A stretch of DNA of 64,000 bases from Janthinobacterium saanense (GTDB taxonomy: Bacteria; Pseudomonadota; Gammaproteobacteria; Burkholderiales; Burkholderiaceae_D). This document shows, piece after piece, positions 35,312 to 45,497 of the stretch. The notes under the pieces were generated by a model. The model was not told where the DNA came from. It saw only the letters and a program-made list of their open reading frames with translations, and did no database searches. Position 1 is the stretch's first letter; the number at the start of each line of letters is the position of its first letter. A program made the position numbers and the translations under genes. The stretch is from contig NZ_JACHCI010000004.1 of NCBI RefSeq assembly GCF_014200675.1, positions 310,001-374,000 of the forward strand, given 5' to 3'.

Positions 35312-35377
35312 GTGCTGCCGCCCGCGATTTCCTACTCACCAGGCTGGCAGCTTGCTATAAAACAAGGGAGACATAGC

Positions 35378-36535
35378 ATGAGTACCGTGAAATTAAGCGT
35401 GGAGCAGGGCGGCGTGGCCGCAGCCGGCACGCCGCCAGTCCAGTCCGTCACGGACGAGCGCGTAGGCCAGGTCAGCTGGATCAAACGCCTGTTCAGCCGG
35501 CCAGAGTTTGCCTCGATCTCGGGCGCCATCCTGGTCTTCGCTTTCTTCATCCTGACGGCCGGCGATTCCGGCATGTTCAATCTGGACGGCATCATCAACT
35601 GGGCGCAAGTGGCCGCCTACCTGGGCATCATCGCCATCGGCGCTTGCGTACTGATGATCGCCGGTGAATTCGACCTGTCGATCGGCTCCATGATCGGCTT
35701 TGCCGGCATGATGATCGCCATCCCGTCCGTGTATTTCCACTGGCCCGTGTGGGCCGCGGTTTTGTTTGCGTTTGCCGGTTCGATGGCGCTGGGCTGGCTC
35801 AATGGCTACCTGGTCATCAAGACGCGCTTGCCTTCCTTCATCGTCACCCTGGCTTTCCTGTTCATCTTGCGCGGCCTGACCCTGGCTTTGTCGATCATGT
35901 TTGCCAACCGCACCATCGTCAGCGGCATCGGCGACCTGGCGGCCAACGACTGGCTGGCCATGACCCTGTTCCATGGCGAAGTGGGTACCTCCTTGTTTGC
36001 CTGGATGGCGAAAGCGGGCTGGATCACCGCGCTCGACAATGGCGCGCCGCTGGTCAAGGGCATACCCAAGGTCATCGTCTGGTGGGGCGCGCTGGCGCTG
36101 GTGTCCGGCTTCGTGCTGGCCCGTACCCGCATCGGCAACTGGATTTTCGCTGTCGGCGGCGACGCCAACGCGGCCAAGAATGTGGGCGTGCCCGTGAAAA
36201 CCATCAAGGTCTCGCTGTTTGTCTTCACGGCGTTTTGTGCCTGCCTGTTTGCCACCTTGCAAGTGTTTGACGTGGGCTCGGCTGCTGCCGACCGTGGCTT
36301 GCAAAAGGAATTCGAAGCGATTATTGCAGCCGTCATCGGCGGCGCCTTGTTGACGGGCGGCTATGGTTCCGTGGTCGGCGCCTGCTTCGGCGCGCTGATC
36401 TTCGGCGTGGTGCAGATCGGCATCACTTACACGAATATCAATTCGGACTGGTTCCGCGTCTTCCTCGGCGTGATGCTGCTGATTGCGGTGCTGTTCAACA
36501 ACTTTATCCGTGCCCGCGTCACGGAAGCGAGATAA
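35378..36535 (+). CDS. Inositol ABC transporter, permease
   Basis: A 385-residue permease of the RbsC-like (BPD_transp_2) family with about ten membrane helices. The conserved segment G-A-C-V-L-M-I-A-G-E-F-D-L-S-I-G-S near residue 90 is the classic E-x-D-L-S-V-G motif, and G-L-Q-K-E-F-E-A-I-I-A-A-V-I-G-G near 320 is the ATPase-contact region. ATG 35378 has GGGAGA upstream; an upstream extension to 35312 runs through the hairpin region and is rejected. The ATPase gene follows after three bases. Confidence 0.9.
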   Translation: MSTVKLSVEQGGVAAAGTPPVQSVTDERVGQVSWIKRLFSRPEFASISGAILVFAFFILTAGDSGMFNLDGIINWAQVAAYLGIIAIGACVLMIAGEFDLSIGSMIGFAGMMIAIPSVYFHWPVWAAVLFAFAGSMALGWLNGYLVIKTRLPSFIVTLAFLFILRGLTLALSIMFANRTIVSGIGDLAANDWLAMTLFHGEVGTSLFAWMAKAGWITALDNGAPLVKGIPKVIVWWGALALVSGFVLARTRIGNWIFAVGGDANAAKNVGVPVKTIKVSLFVFTAFCACLFATLQVFDVGSAAADRGLQKEFEAIIAAVIGGALLTGGYGSVVGACFGALIFGVVQIGITYTNINSDWFRVFLGVMLLIAVLFNNFIRARVTEAR

Positions 36536-36538
36536 GCC

Positions 36539-37324
36539 ATGAGCGACTACATCCTTGCGCTGGAAAATATCAGCAAACGTTTCGGCTCCGTGATCGCCCT
36601 GCAAAACGTCACTTTGCGCTTGAAACCCGGTGAAGTGCATTGCTTGCTGGGTGACAACGGCGCCGGCAAGTCGACCCTGATCAAGACCCTGGCCGGCGTG
36701 CACCGGCCAACCACGGGGCAATATCTGGTCGATGGCCAGCCCGTCAGCTTCAACTCGCCCAAAGAAGCGCTGGACCTGGGCGTGGCCACCGTCTACCAGG
36801 ACCTGGCGCTGGTGCCGCTGTTGTCGGTGGCGCGCAATTTCTTCATGGGCCGCGAACCGATCAGGAAAATGTTTGGCGTCCTGCCCGTGATGGACATGGA
36901 ATACGCGGCCACCACGGCGCGCGACAAGCTGGCCGAAATGGGCATCATGGTGCGCGACCCGCACCAGGCCGTGGGCACCATGTCGGGCGGCGAACGCCAG
37001 TGTCTGGCGATTGCCCGCGCAATTCACTTCGGCGCCAGAGTGCTGATCCTCGACGAGCCGACGGCCGCGCTGGGCGTCAAGCAATCGTTCAACGTCCTGA
37101 AACTGATCTACAAGGCGCGCGAGCGGGGCTTGTCCGTGATTTTCATTACCCACAATGTGCACCACGCCTACCCGGTGGGCGATTCCTTCACCTTGCTGAA
37201 CCGGGGCAAGTCCCTGGGCACTTACACCAAGGAAACCGTTACCAAGGATGAAGTGCTGGACATGATGGCCGGCGGTGCAGAAATGCAGACGCTGATGAAT
37301 GAACTCGATGGTGTCACGATCTAA
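36539..37324 (+). CDS. Inositol ABC transporter, ATP-binding protein
   Basis: A 261-residue single-domain sugar ABC ATPase (FrcA-like), half the length of the double RbsA type. Walker [10 protein letters not shown] lies at residues about 38-46, signature M-S-G-G-E-R-Q near 147 and Walker [11 protein letters not shown] near 167. It is packed between permease and iolC with gaps of three and eight bases. Confidence 0.92.
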   Translation: MSDYILALENISKRFGSVIALQNVTLRLKPGEVHCLLGDNGAGKSTLIKTLAGVHRPTTGQYLVDGQPVSFNSPKEALDLGVATVYQDLALVPLLSVARNFFMGREPIRKMFGVLPVMDMEYAATTARDKLAEMGIMVRDPHQAVGTMSGGERQCLAIARAIHFGARVLILDEPTAALGVKQSFNVLKLIYKARERGLSVIFITHNVHHAYPVGDSFTLLNRGKSLGTYTKETVTKDEVLDMMAGGAEMQTLMNELDGVTI

Positions 37325-37332
37325 GGATAGCC

Positions 37333-39279
37333 ATGAAAAATACGACACAATTTGCCCCCGGCCGCGCGCTGGACGTGATCTGCCTGGGCCGCCTGGCCGT
37401 AGACCTGTACGCGCAGCAAATCGGCAGCCCGCTGGAAGACGTCAGCAGTTTTGCCAAATACCTGGGCGGCTCATCGGCCAACGTGGCTTTCGGCACGGCC
37501 CGGCTGGGCTTGAAATCGGCCATGCTGTCGAAAGTGGGCGACGACCATATGGGCCGTTTCCTCACCGACACCCTGGCCCGTGAAGGCTGCGATATCAGCC
37601 ACGTGGGCATCGACCATGAAAGGCTGACGGCGCTGGTGATGCTGGGCATCAAGGATAAACACACGTTTCCGCTGATCTTTTACCGCGAAAACTGCGCCGA
37701 CATGGCGATAGCACCCGCCTCGGTGGACGCCGGCTTTATCGCGTCGAGCAAGGCTTTATTGATTACCGGCACGCATTTTTCCACCGAGGCCATGCATGGC
37801 GTCAGCACCCAGGCGCTGGCGCTGGCCCGGGCCAGCAATGTGCGCACCGTGCTCGATATCGATTACCGGCCCGTGCTGTGGGGCTTGTCGGGCAAGGCCG
37901 ATGGCGAAACGCGCTTTGTTTCCAGCGAGGGCGTGACCCGCCACCTGCAAGGCATCTTGCCGCAGTTCGACTTGATCGTGGGCACGGAAGAAGAATTCAT
38001 GATCGCCGGCGGCGGTGTCGATATCCTGGCTTCCTTGCGCGCCGTGCGGGCTCTTAGCGCCGCGACCCTGGTGGTCAAGCGTGGCCCCCTGGGTTGCGCC
38101 GTGATTGACGCGGCGATTCCCGCCAGCCTGGACGAGGCCTTCAATTATGCCGGCGTGCGGGTCGATGTGCTCAATGTGCTGGGCGCGGGCGACGCCTTTA
38201 TTTCCGGTTTCCTGAAAGGCTGGCTGCGCGGCGAAGACTATGCGGCGTGCAGCCGCTACGCCAATGCCTGCGGCGCGCTGGTGGTCTCGCGCCACGCCTG
38301 CGCGCCCGCCATGCCGTCACCGGTAGAGCTTGATTATTTCCTGGCCCATGCCGCCAGACTCACGCACCCCGACCAGGACGCCACCCTGGCGCGCTTGCAC
38401 CGCAGCACGGTGGCCCGCAAGCAATGGGACGAAGTGTGCGTGTTTGCTTTTGACCATCGCACGCAATTTTTTGAACTGGCGCAACAGACGGGTGCACCGG
38501 AATCGGCGATTTCCGCTTTAAAACAATTGATGGTGCAAGCCGTGGCGCAAACGGAAACAGCGCTGGGTTTGTCCGGCAAGACCGGCGTGCTGATCGATGG
38601 CCGCTACGGTCTTGACGCGCTGAACGACGCCACCGGGCGCGGCTGGTGGATAGGCCGTCCGGTCGAATTGCCCGGTTCCAATCCCCTGCAATTCGACTGG
38701 GGCCGTTCTATCGGTTCGCACCTGAACAGCTGGCCGAAAGAACATGTCATCAAATGCCTGGTGCAATTGCATCCCGACGATACGGTGGAAAACCGGCTGG
38801 AACAGGAAGCGCAGATCAAGGCCTTGTACGATGCGGCGCAAGTGAGTGGTCACGAACTGTTGCTCGAAGTCATACCGTCCGATAGCTTGCCGCAACATCC
38901 AGATACGGTCTACCGCGCCGTGAAACGCCTGTATAACCTGGGTATTTATCCGGAATGGTGGAAGCTGGAAAGCATGAGCGCCCAGCAATGGCAAGCCATC
39001 GATGCGCTGGTGCATGAGCGCGACCCCTACTGCAGAGGCGTCGTACTGCTGGGCTTGAACGCGCCTATCGATGCGCTGGCCGATGGTTTCGAGGCCGCCC
39101 GCAACAGTACGACCTGCCGTGGCTTCATGGTCGGCCGCACCATCTTCCATGAACCGGGCCGCCGCTGGCTGGCTGGCGAGATCGATGATGCAGGCCTGAT
39201 TTGCGCCGTGCGGGCCAACTTCGAGCAGCTGATTTCGCTGTGGCAAGGTAGCCGCAAGCAAATGGAGCGTGCCGCATGA
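37333..39279 (+). CDS. iolC: 5-Dehydro-2-deoxygluconokinase fused to DUF2090 aldolase
   Basis: A 648-residue two-domain protein. Residues about 10-330 are a PfkB-type kinase (G-G-S-S-A-N-V-A near 45, catalytic G-A-G-D at 284-287), phosphorylating 5-dehydro-2-deoxy-D-gluconate. Residues about 345-645 are a DUF2090 domain (E-V-C-V-F-A-F-D-H-R-T-Q, L-L-E-V-I-P-S-D, G-V-V-L-L-G-L-N-A-P, G-F-M-V-G-R-T-I-F), the form annotated as 5-dehydro-2-deoxyphosphogluconate aldolase, replacing a separate IolJ. This fits the lack of any iolJ gene here. The stop overlaps the iolD start (ATGA), so the pathway enzymes are made together. Confidence 0.9.
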   Translation: MKNTTQFAPGRALDVICLGRLAVDLYAQQIGSPLEDVSSFAKYLGGSSANVAFGTARLGLKSAMLSKVGDDHMGRFLTDTLAREGCDISHVGIDHERLTALVMLGIKDKHTFPLIFYRENCADMAIAPASVDAGFIASSKALLITGTHFSTEAMHGVSTQALALARASNVRTVLDIDYRPVLWGLSGKADGETRFVSSEGVTRHLQGILPQFDLIVGTEEEFMIAGGGVDILASLRAVRALSAATLVVKRGPLGCAVIDAAIPASLDEAFNYAGVRVDVLNVLGAGDAFISGFLKGWLRGEDYAACSRYANACGALVVSRHACAPAMPSPVELDYFLAHAARLTHPDQDATLARLHRSTVARKQWDEVCVFAFDHRTQFFELAQQTGAPESAISALKQLMVQAVAQTETALGLSGKTGVLIDGRYGLDALNDATGRGWWIGRPVELPGSNPLQFDWGRSIGSHLNSWPKEHVIKCLVQLHPDDTVENRLEQEAQIKALYDAAQVSGHELLLEVIPSDSLPQHPDTVYRAVKRLYNLGIYPEWWKLESMSAQQWQAIDALVHERDPYCRGVVLLGLNAPIDALADGFEAARNSTTCRGFMVGRTIFHEPGRRWLAGEIDDAGLICAVRANFEQLISLWQGSRKQMERAA

Positions 39280-41135
39280 ATATTGCACGCAAAAACACGA
39301 TACGTTTGACGATGGCGCAGGCGCTGGTGCGCTATCTGGCGGCGCTGCGCACGCAAGACCAGCAGCCGCTGTTCGGCGGCGCCTTTGCGATCTTTGGCCA
39401 CGGCAATGTGGCGGGTCTGGGCGAAGCGCTGTACCAGTACCGCGAGCACCTCCCTACCTACCGCGCCCACAATGAACAGGCCATGGCGCATGCGGCGATT
39501 GCTTACGCCAAGGCGCATATGCGCCGGCGCATGATGGCGGTCACCAGTTCCATCGGTCCGGGCGCCACCAATCTGCTGACGGCCGCCGCGCTGGCCCACG
39601 TGAACCGCTTGCCGGTATTGCTGTTGCCGGGCGACGTGTTTGTTTCGCGCGCGCCCGACCCCGTGCTGCAGCAACTGGAAGATGGCGGCGATGGCAGCGT
39701 GTCCGTCAACGACGCCTTCAAACCCTTGTCGCGTTATTTCGACCGCATCATTTATCCCGAGCAATTGCTGACGGCCTTGCCGAGGGCGATTGCTGTCCTG
39801 ACCGACCCGGCCGCCTGCGGCCCCGTGACCCTGTCCTTGCCGCAAGACGTGCAAACCATGGCTTACGATTACCCCGAGGAATTTTTCGAGCCGCGCATCG
39901 TGCGTTTCCGCGCTATCCCTCCTGTGGAGGCGGAACTGGAAGAAGCGGCCGCACTCTTGAAAAAAGCGAAACAACCGTTGATCGTGACCGGTGGCGGCGT
40001 GCTGTATGGCGAAGCGGGCGCCGCCTTGCGTGCCTTTGCCGAGCGCCATGGTCTGCCCGTGGCCGAAACCCAGGCAGGCAAGGGCGCCTTGCCCTGGGAT
40101 CATCCGCTGCAACTGGGCGCCATCGGCGTGACCGGCTCGCCGGCCGCCAACAGCCTGGCCGCCGACGCCGACCTGGTACTGGCGGTGGGCACGCGCCTGC
40201 AAGACTTTACGACGGGATCGAACGCGCTGTTTGGTGACGCTGAGATGGTCAGCCTGAACGTCAACGCTTTCGATGCCTTGAAACGCCGTGGCCTGGCCGT
40301 GCAGGCCGATGCAAGCCTGGCCTTGCAGGGCTTGTCGCGCCAGCTGGAAGGCTGGAATAGCGCCGGCCAGTGGAATGAACGGGCACAGCAGGCGGGCACG
40401 GCGTGGCGCGAGACGGTGGCGGCCATCACCGGCAAACGCGAAGTGGCTGGTTTGCCATATGACGGCGAAGTGATCGGCGCCGTGCAGCGCTCGTCGCCGG
40501 ACTCCACCGCGCGCGATATCGTCGTCTGCGCTGCGGGCACCTTGCCGGCCGAGCTGCACAAGCTGTGGCGCACCAGCACGCCGGGCGGTTATCACATGGA
40601 ATATGGCTATTCCTGCATGGGTTATGAAATTGCCGGCGGCCTCGGCGTCAAGATGGCGAAACCGGACGCCGAAGTCATCGTCATGGTGGGCGACGGCAGT
40701 TACCTGATGATGAATTCGGAAATCGCCACCTCCGTCATGCTGGACAAAAAACTCATCATCGTGGTGCTCGACAACCGTGGTTATGGCTGCATCAACCGCC
40801 TGCAGCAGGCGTGTGGCAATGCGCCGTTCAACAATATGCTGGCCGATTGCCTGCAGGCGGGCGAGGGCGCGCCGCAGATCGACTTTGCCCTGCATGCGCG
40901 CTCCCTGGGCGCCTTGAGCGAACACGTGGCCGACATCGCCGGCCTGGAGCAAGCCATGCTGCGCGCCCGCGCCGCCACGCGAACGTATTTGATCTGCATC
41001 AATACCGACGACACGCGCACTACCGAAGAGGGCGGCTGCTGGTGGGAAGTGGCCGTGCCGGCCGTATCAAACCAGGAAGGCGTGCGCGCCGCGCGTGCCC
41101 GTTATGAAACCGAGCGCCTGAAGCAAAGGAATTGA
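39276..41135 (+). CDS. iolD: 3D-(3,5/4)-trihydroxycyclohexane-1,2-dione hydrolase
   Basis: A 619-residue thiamine-diphosphate enzyme of the acetolactate-synthase fold. It opens the ring of trihydroxycyclohexanedione to 5-deoxy-glucuronate, the third step of inositol breakdown. Seen are the ThDP Glu region H-N-E-Q-A-M-A-H-A near 68, S-S-I-G-P-G-A-T-N near 90, and the C-terminal ThDP/Mg motif V-M-V-G-D-G-S-Y-L-M-M-N-S-E near 470. Length and motifs are as expected for IolD. Its ATG overlaps the iolC stop, and iolE starts one base after its own stop. Confidence 0.93.
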   Translation: MNIARKNTIRLTMAQALVRYLAALRTQDQQPLFGGAFAIFGHGNVAGLGEALYQYREHLPTYRAHNEQAMAHAAIAYAKAHMRRRMMAVTSSIGPGATNLLTAAALAHVNRLPVLLLPGDVFVSRAPDPVLQQLEDGGDGSVSVNDAFKPLSRYFDRIIYPEQLLTALPRAIAVLTDPAACGPVTLSLPQDVQTMAYDYPEEFFEPRIVRFRAIPPVEAELEEAAALLKKAKQPLIVTGGGVLYGEAGAALRAFAERHGLPVAETQAGKGALPWDHPLQLGAIGVTGSPAANSLAADADLVLAVGTRLQDFTTGSNALFGDAEMVSLNVNAFDALKRRGLAVQADASLALQGLSRQLEGWNSAGQWNERAQQAGTAWRETVAAITGKREVAGLPYDGEVIGAVQRSSPDSTARDIVVCAAGTLPAELHKLWRTSTPGGYHMEYGYSCMGYEIAGGLGVKMAKPDAEVIVMVGDGSYLMMNSEIATSVMLDKKLIIVVLDNRGYGCINRLQQACGNAPFNNMLADCLQAGEGAPQIDFALHARSLGALSEHVADIAGLEQAMLRARAATRTYLICINTDDTRTTEEGGCWWEVAVPAVSNQEGVRAARARYETERLKQRN

Positions 41136-41136
41136 A

Positions 41137-42063
41137 ATGAACACATGGAATGTACGTATCGGCATCAACCCGATCTCGTGGATGAATGATGATTTGCCCT
41201 CGCTGGGCGGCGAAACGCCGCTGGAAACGGCCTTGAAGGAAGGCGCGGAAATCGGCTACGCCGGTTTTGAATTGGGCAACAAGTTTCCCAAGGACGCGCC
41301 GGCTTTGCGGGCCGTGCTGGGCAAGTATGATCTGGCTTGCGTGTCGGGCTGGTATTCGGGGCGGCTGGCCCACCGCTCTGTCGAAGAAGAAATTATTGCC
41401 GTGGACTCGCATTTGCGCTTGCTGGCCGACAGTGGCGCCAGCGTGATGGTATATGGCGAAGTGGCCGACGCCATCCAGGGTGAACCGCGCCCGCTGTATA
41501 AGCGCCCGCGTTTCCAGTCGCAGCAGCAATGGCAAGACTATGCCGGCAAGCTGACCGCCTTTGCCAGCCATTGTTTGTCGCATGGCGTGCGCCTGGCCTA
41601 TCACCATCATATGGGCGCTTACGTGGAAACACCGGCCGACGTCGATCAATTGATGGCCTTGACGGGGCCGGAGGTGGGCTTGCTGTTTGACACGGGGCAC
41701 ATCACTTTTGGTGGCGGCGATGCCTTGACGATACTCAATAAACACATCCACCGCGTGTGCCATGTGCATTGCAAGGATGTGCGGCCCAAGGTGATGAAAC
41801 TGGCACGCAACGGCCATTGGAGTTTCTTGCAGTCCGTCATTAACGGTACGTTCAGCGTGCCGGGCGACGGCAGCATCGATTTCCCGGCGATTTTGACGAG
41901 CTTGTACCGCAATGGCTACGAAGGCTGGCTGGTGGTGGAAGCCGAGCAAGACCCGGCCGTGGCGCCCAGCTATCAATATGCCAAGATGGGTTACGACTAT
42001 CTGGCGCAACTGGTGCGCCAGATTCCTGAACTTAGCCCCCAAGCGGGCCAGGAGGCAGCATGA
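41137..42063 (+). CDS. iolE: Myo-inosose-2 dehydratase
   Basis: A 308-residue TIM-barrel sugar isomerase/dehydratase of the AP endonuclease 2 family. It removes water from 2-keto-myo-inositol to give the dione that IolD opens. Typical features are G-I-N-P-I-S-W near the start, G-Y-A-G-F-E-L-G, Y-H-H-H-M-G-A-Y-V-E, F-D-T-G-H-I-T-F-G-G and H-V-H-C-K-D-V, which hold the metal-binding His, Glu and Asp residues. AAAGGA of the preceding gene serves as its ribosome site. Its stop overlaps the iolB start (ATGA). Confidence 0.93.
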   Translation: MNTWNVRIGINPISWMNDDLPSLGGETPLETALKEGAEIGYAGFELGNKFPKDAPALRAVLGKYDLACVSGWYSGRLAHRSVEEEIIAVDSHLRLLADSGASVMVYGEVADAIQGEPRPLYKRPRFQSQQQWQDYAGKLTAFASHCLSHGVRLAYHHHMGAYVETPADVDQLMALTGPEVGLLFDTGHITFGGGDALTILNKHIHRVCHVHCKDVRPKVMKLARNGHWSFLQSVINGTFSVPGDGSIDFPAILTSLYRNGYEGWLVVEAEQDPAVAPSYQYAKMGYDYLAQLVRQIPELSPQAGQEAA

Positions 42064-42854
42064 GCCTGCTCGTCAAAGCCAGCAAGCATGGTCAGCAGAT
42101 CGTGCAAGTCACACCCGAATCGGCCGGCTGGACCCACGTGGGCTTTGCCGCCCACCGCCTGGCCGCCGGTGAACAGCTTTCCCTGGGCACAGGATCGCGC
42201 GAACTGTGCATCGTGGTGCTGACCGGCACGGTGACGGTGCGGGCCGGCGAGCAGACCTGGGCCGATATCGGCGGGCGGGCCAGCGTGTTTGAAGCACGCT
42301 CGCCGTATGCCGTGTATGTGCCCTTGGAAACGCAAGTCAGCATCACGGCAAGCAATGCAGCCGAGGTGGCCCTGTGCAGCGCGCCGGCCACTACCCACCG
42401 TCTGGCCCGTCTGATCGCGCCTGAAACGATGACGCGCTCGGTGCGCGGCAAGGGCGCCAATACGCGGTATGTCTGCGACATCCTGCCGCAGACGGCCGAG
42501 GCCGATGGCTTGCTGGTGGTGGAAGTGCTGACGCCTTCTGGCCACTCGTCGAGCTATCCGCCGCACAAGCACGATAACGACAATGTGCCGGCGGAAAGTT
42601 CTCTGGAAGAAACCTATTACCACCGCCTCAATCCCGAGCAGGGGTTTGCCTACCAAAGAGTCTATACGGATGACCGTTCGCTGGATGAAGCGATGGCGGT
42701 GGAAAACCACGACGTGGTGATGGTGCCGCGCGGCTACCATCCTGTCACCGTGCCCTATGGCTACGATGGCTATTACCTCAATGTGATGGCCGGCCCGAAA
42801 CGGGTCTGGCACTTTAAAAATGACCCGGCCCATGAATGGCTGATGACAAAGTGA
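42060..42854 (+). CDS. iolB: 5-Deoxy-glucuronate isomerase
   Basis: A 264-residue bicupin of the KduI/IolB family that isomerises 5-deoxy-glucuronate to 5-dehydro-2-deoxygluconate, the substrate of IolC. Metal ligands are recognisable in S-Y-P-P-H-K-H-D and E-E-T-Y-Y-H-R near residues 165-190 and in M-V-P-R-G-Y-H-P-V near 225. It overlaps iolE by four bases and is followed by iolA after 19 bases. Confidence 0.93.
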   Translation: MSLLVKASKHGQQIVQVTPESAGWTHVGFAAHRLAAGEQLSLGTGSRELCIVVLTGTVTVRAGEQTWADIGGRASVFEARSPYAVYVPLETQVSITASNAAEVALCSAPATTHRLARLIAPETMTRSVRGKGANTRYVCDILPQTAEADGLLVVEVLTPSGHSSSYPPHKHDNDNVPAESSLEETYYHRLNPEQGFAYQRVYTDDRSLDEAMAVENHDVVMVPRGYHPVTVPYGYDGYYLNVMAGPKRVWHFKNDPAHEWLMTK

Positions 42855-42873
42855 AAGCTAAGTGAGAGACGAT

Positions 42874-44373
42874 ATGACTACCCCGACAATTGGCCACTAT
42901 ATCGGTGGCAACCCGATGACTTCGCGCTCGGAGCGCACGAGCGACGTGTTCAACCCTGCCACCGGCGCGGTGGCCGCCAAAGTGGCGCTGGCCACCGCTG
43001 CAGAACTCAATGCCGCCGTGGCCGCTGCCCATGCGGCGTTTCCCGCCTGGTCGCAAACCTCGCCGCTGCGCCGCGCGCGCATCATGTTCAAGTTCAAGGA
43101 ATTGCTGGAAGAACATTCGGACCAGCTGGCCGCCCTGATCACGGCCGAGCACGGTAAAGTGTTCACGGATGCGAAAGGCGAAGTGACGCGCGGCATCGAA
43201 GTGGTGGAGTTTGCCTGCGGCATCCCGCAAATGATGAAGGGAGAATACAGCGAGCAAGTCGCCGGCGGCATCGACGCATGGTCGATCCGCCAGTCGCTGG
43301 GCGTGTGCGTGGGCATTACGCCATTCAATTTCCCGGTGATGGTGCCGATGTGGATGTTCCCGATGGCGATTGCCTGCGGCAACACCTTTGTGTTGAAACC
43401 GTCCGAGCGCGACCCATCGGCCAGCTTGCTGCTGGCGCAATTGCTGACGGACGCGGGCTTGCCCGATGGCGTGTTCAACGTGGTGCAGGGCGATAAAGAA
43501 GCCGTCGATGGCTTGCTGCATCATCCCGATGTGCGTGCAGTCAGTTTTGTCGGTTCCACGCCGATTGCCGAATATATCTACGCCACCGGCTGCGCGCAGG
43601 GCAAGCGCGTGCAGGCGCTGGGCGGCGCAAAAAACCATATGGTGGTGATGCCCGACGCCGATATCGAGCAGACGGTGGACGCCTTGATGGGCGCAGCCTA
43701 CGGTTCGGCTGGCGAGCGCTGCATGGCCATTTCCGTGGTGGTGGCGGTGGGCAATGTGGCCGATCAACTGGTGGCCGCCCTGAGACCGCGTATCGCGGCC
43801 CTGAAAATCACCCAGGGCATGGATTTGCAGGCCGAGATGGGCCCGGTGGTGACGCAGGCTCACAAGGACAAGATTGCCGGCTACATCGCCACCGGCGTCA
43901 AGGAAGGTGCATCGCTGGTCAGCGATGGCCGTGGTTTCGTGCTGCCTGGCCATGAAAAAGGTTTTTTCCTGGGCGGCAGCCTGTTCGACCATGTCACGCC
44001 CGACATGACGATCTACAAGGAAGAAATCTTCGGCCCGGTGCTGTGCATCGTGCGCGTGCCCGATTTCACGGCCGCGCTGGAGCTGGTCAACGCCCACGAA
44101 TACGGCAACGGAACGGCCATTTACACCCGTGACGGCAACACGGCGCGCGAATACACGCACCGCGTGCAGGTGGGCATGGTGGGCGTCAACGTGCCGATTC
44201 CCGTGCCGATGGCCTTCCACAGCTTCGGCGGCTGGAAACGCAGCCTGTTCGGCGACCACCATGCGCATGGCCCGGAAGCGGTGCGTTTCTACACGAAACA
44301 GAAGGCCGTCACCCAGCGCTGGCCCGCCTCGACCCAGGCCGGGGCCGAGTTTGCGATGCCGACACTGAAGTAA
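42874..44373 (+). CDS. iolA: Methylmalonate-semialdehyde dehydrogenase of the inositol operon (copy 2)
   Basis: A 499-residue CoA-acylating aldehyde dehydrogenase that turns malonate semialdehyde, the aldolase product of the inositol route, into acetyl-CoA. It shows F-N-F-P-V-M-V-P near residue 151, F-V-L-K-P-S-E-R near 172 and catalytic Cys283 in G-E-R-C-M-A. It is clearly paralogous to, but diverged from, the copy at 1924-3426. The ATG at 42874 with AGAGA upstream is preferred over GTG 42862. It closes the operon; a cyclase-family gene converges on it after 13 bases without an obvious terminator. Confidence 0.92.
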   Translation: MTTPTIGHYIGGNPMTSRSERTSDVFNPATGAVAAKVALATAAELNAAVAAAHAAFPAWSQTSPLRRARIMFKFKELLEEHSDQLAALITAEHGKVFTDAKGEVTRGIEVVEFACGIPQMMKGEYSEQVAGGIDAWSIRQSLGVCVGITPFNFPVMVPMWMFPMAIACGNTFVLKPSERDPSASLLLAQLLTDAGLPDGVFNVVQGDKEAVDGLLHHPDVRAVSFVGSTPIAEYIYATGCAQGKRVQALGGAKNHMVVMPDADIEQTVDALMGAAYGSAGERCMAISVVVAVGNVADQLVAALRPRIAALKITQGMDLQAEMGPVVTQAHKDKIAGYIATGVKEGASLVSDGRGFVLPGHEKGFFLGGSLFDHVTPDMTIYKEEIFGPVLCIVRVPDFTAALELVNAHEYGNGTAIYTRDGNTAREYTHRVQVGMVGVNVPIPVPMAFHSFGGWKRSLFGDHHAHGPEAVRFYTKQKAVTQRWPASTQAGAEFAMPTLK

Positions 44374-44386
44374 AACCATCTAGCCA

Positions 44387-45388
44387 CTAGCGTATCGGCA
44401 GCGCCACGGGGCGGATGGGCGCCGCGTCGCCGCCACGGAACTTCAAGGAAGCGCCGATGAAGGCGAACTGGTAGACTTTGTCGCGCGATAGCGCTTCCAG
44501 GTCGACCAGTTCCATGATGGGCGTGCCCTGCTGCGCCAGCAGATAGGTGTGCACGGGCAGGTAATTGCCCGCCACTTCGGAGGGGAAGGCCTCGAAACTG
44601 AGGTTGTCCGCGCCCACCACCATGGCGCCGCCGTCTTCCACCAGGAATTTCGCCGCGTCCAGCGACAGGCCGGGCGGATTGGCCATATAGGCTTGCGCCT
44701 GCTCATAGTGCTGCATGCGGCCCGTGCGTATCAGCACCACGTCGCCCTTTTCCAGCGTTACCTTCTGCTGCGCCAGCGCCGCGCGCAAGTCCTGCCGTGT
44801 GACCCGGTAATTGTCGGGCAGTTGCTGGAGTCCCTTGGCGACGGCCACGTCGATCAGCACGCCGCGCGCGACGATGGGCGGCAGCTTTTCCGCGCCCGTC
44901 ACCGTCCAGCCCCGGTCGCCCAGATACTGCTCTTCCGTAAAGCCGTTCCAGATCTTGCCGTTCAGGCCGAAATGATTGAGCGCGTCGATATGCGTGCCCA
45001 TGTGGGCATACATGGAAACGGCCGAGCCCGTGTAACTGACGTGGCGGTTCATGGCGTCGCCCACGTTCATGGAATCGGCTACCAGATTGCCTTTCGGCGT
45101 GTGCGTCATCCACATCTGGTAGGGCGGGTCGCCGGCTGCCTGCCAGCTGGGCATGCCGATATAGAAATCGACGGCCAGGTCATAGCTCTTGCCGCCGGCT
45201 ATGCGGGCGAGGATGGCCGCGCGCGAGGCGGCGGTCATCAGGTTCAAACGGCCGATCTCGTCTTTCGGCCCCCAGGGGCTGACGCCCACTTCGGGCAGGG
45301 CGGCGGTGGCCGGGGCCGCCTGTGCTGCGCCTCCCAGCAGGGCCAGCAGCAGGGGCAGGGTTTTCAATGGGCTAGGGAAGGTCAACAT
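44387..45388 (-). CDS. Exported cyclase-family (kynurenine formamidase-like) hydrolase
   Basis: A 333-residue protein of the Cyclase family (metal-dependent formamidase/hydrolase). A signal peptide of about 24 residues ends A-Q-A-A. The metal-binding signature H-M-G-T-H-I-D-A-L-N-H-F appears near residue 130. The core contains G-V-L-I-D-V-A and L-I-R-T-G-R-M, also typical. GGAG lies seven bases before the ATG. It is divergent from a LysR regulator, a usual arrangement for a regulated enzyme. Substrate is unknown; an amide or lactone is likely. Confidence 0.85.
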   Translation of the reverse strand: MLTFPSPLKTLPLLLALLGGAAQAAPATAALPEVGVSPWGPKDEIGRLNLMTAASRAAILARIAGGKSYDLAVDFYIGMPSWQAAGDPPYQMWMTHTPKGNLVADSMNVGDAMNRHVSYTGSAVSMYAHMGTHIDALNHFGLNGKIWNGFTEEQYLGDRGWTVTGAEKLPPIVARGVLIDVAVAKGLQQLPDNYRVTRQDLRAALAQQKVTLEKGDVVLIRTGRMQHYEQAQAYMANPPGLSLDAAKFLVEDGGAMVVGADNLSFEAFPSEVAGNYLPVHTYLLAQQGTPIMELVDLEALSRDKVYQFAFIGASLKFRGGDAAPIRPVALPIR

Positions 45389-45431
45389 GAGAGGGCTCCT
45401 GGTGTCAGGTGAAGAAAGAAGCCGCCATCAT

Positions 45432-45457
45432 ATTGTTTTCTATTTCAATGATAATCA
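45432..45457. promoter_or_regulatory. Candidate LysR-type binding region
   Basis: Between the divergent cyclase and LysR genes lie ATTG-N10-CAAT (45432-45449) and the adjoining TGAT-A-ATCA (45449-45457), within a very AT-rich tract. Both are dyad motifs of the size used by LysR proteins. Weak evidence. Confidence 0.3.
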
Positions 45458-45497
45458 GCGATAAAATAATAATATATTTCACTGCAGGGAAAGAATC

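Noticed and set aside
35393..37348. Very long antisense open frames (651 codons here; others opposite tkt, recC, recD, iolD and gnd)
   Set aside because: They are His/Gly/Gln/Arg-rich mirror frames typical of GC-rich genes and match no family. The opposite strand carries clear, motif-bearing enzymes.
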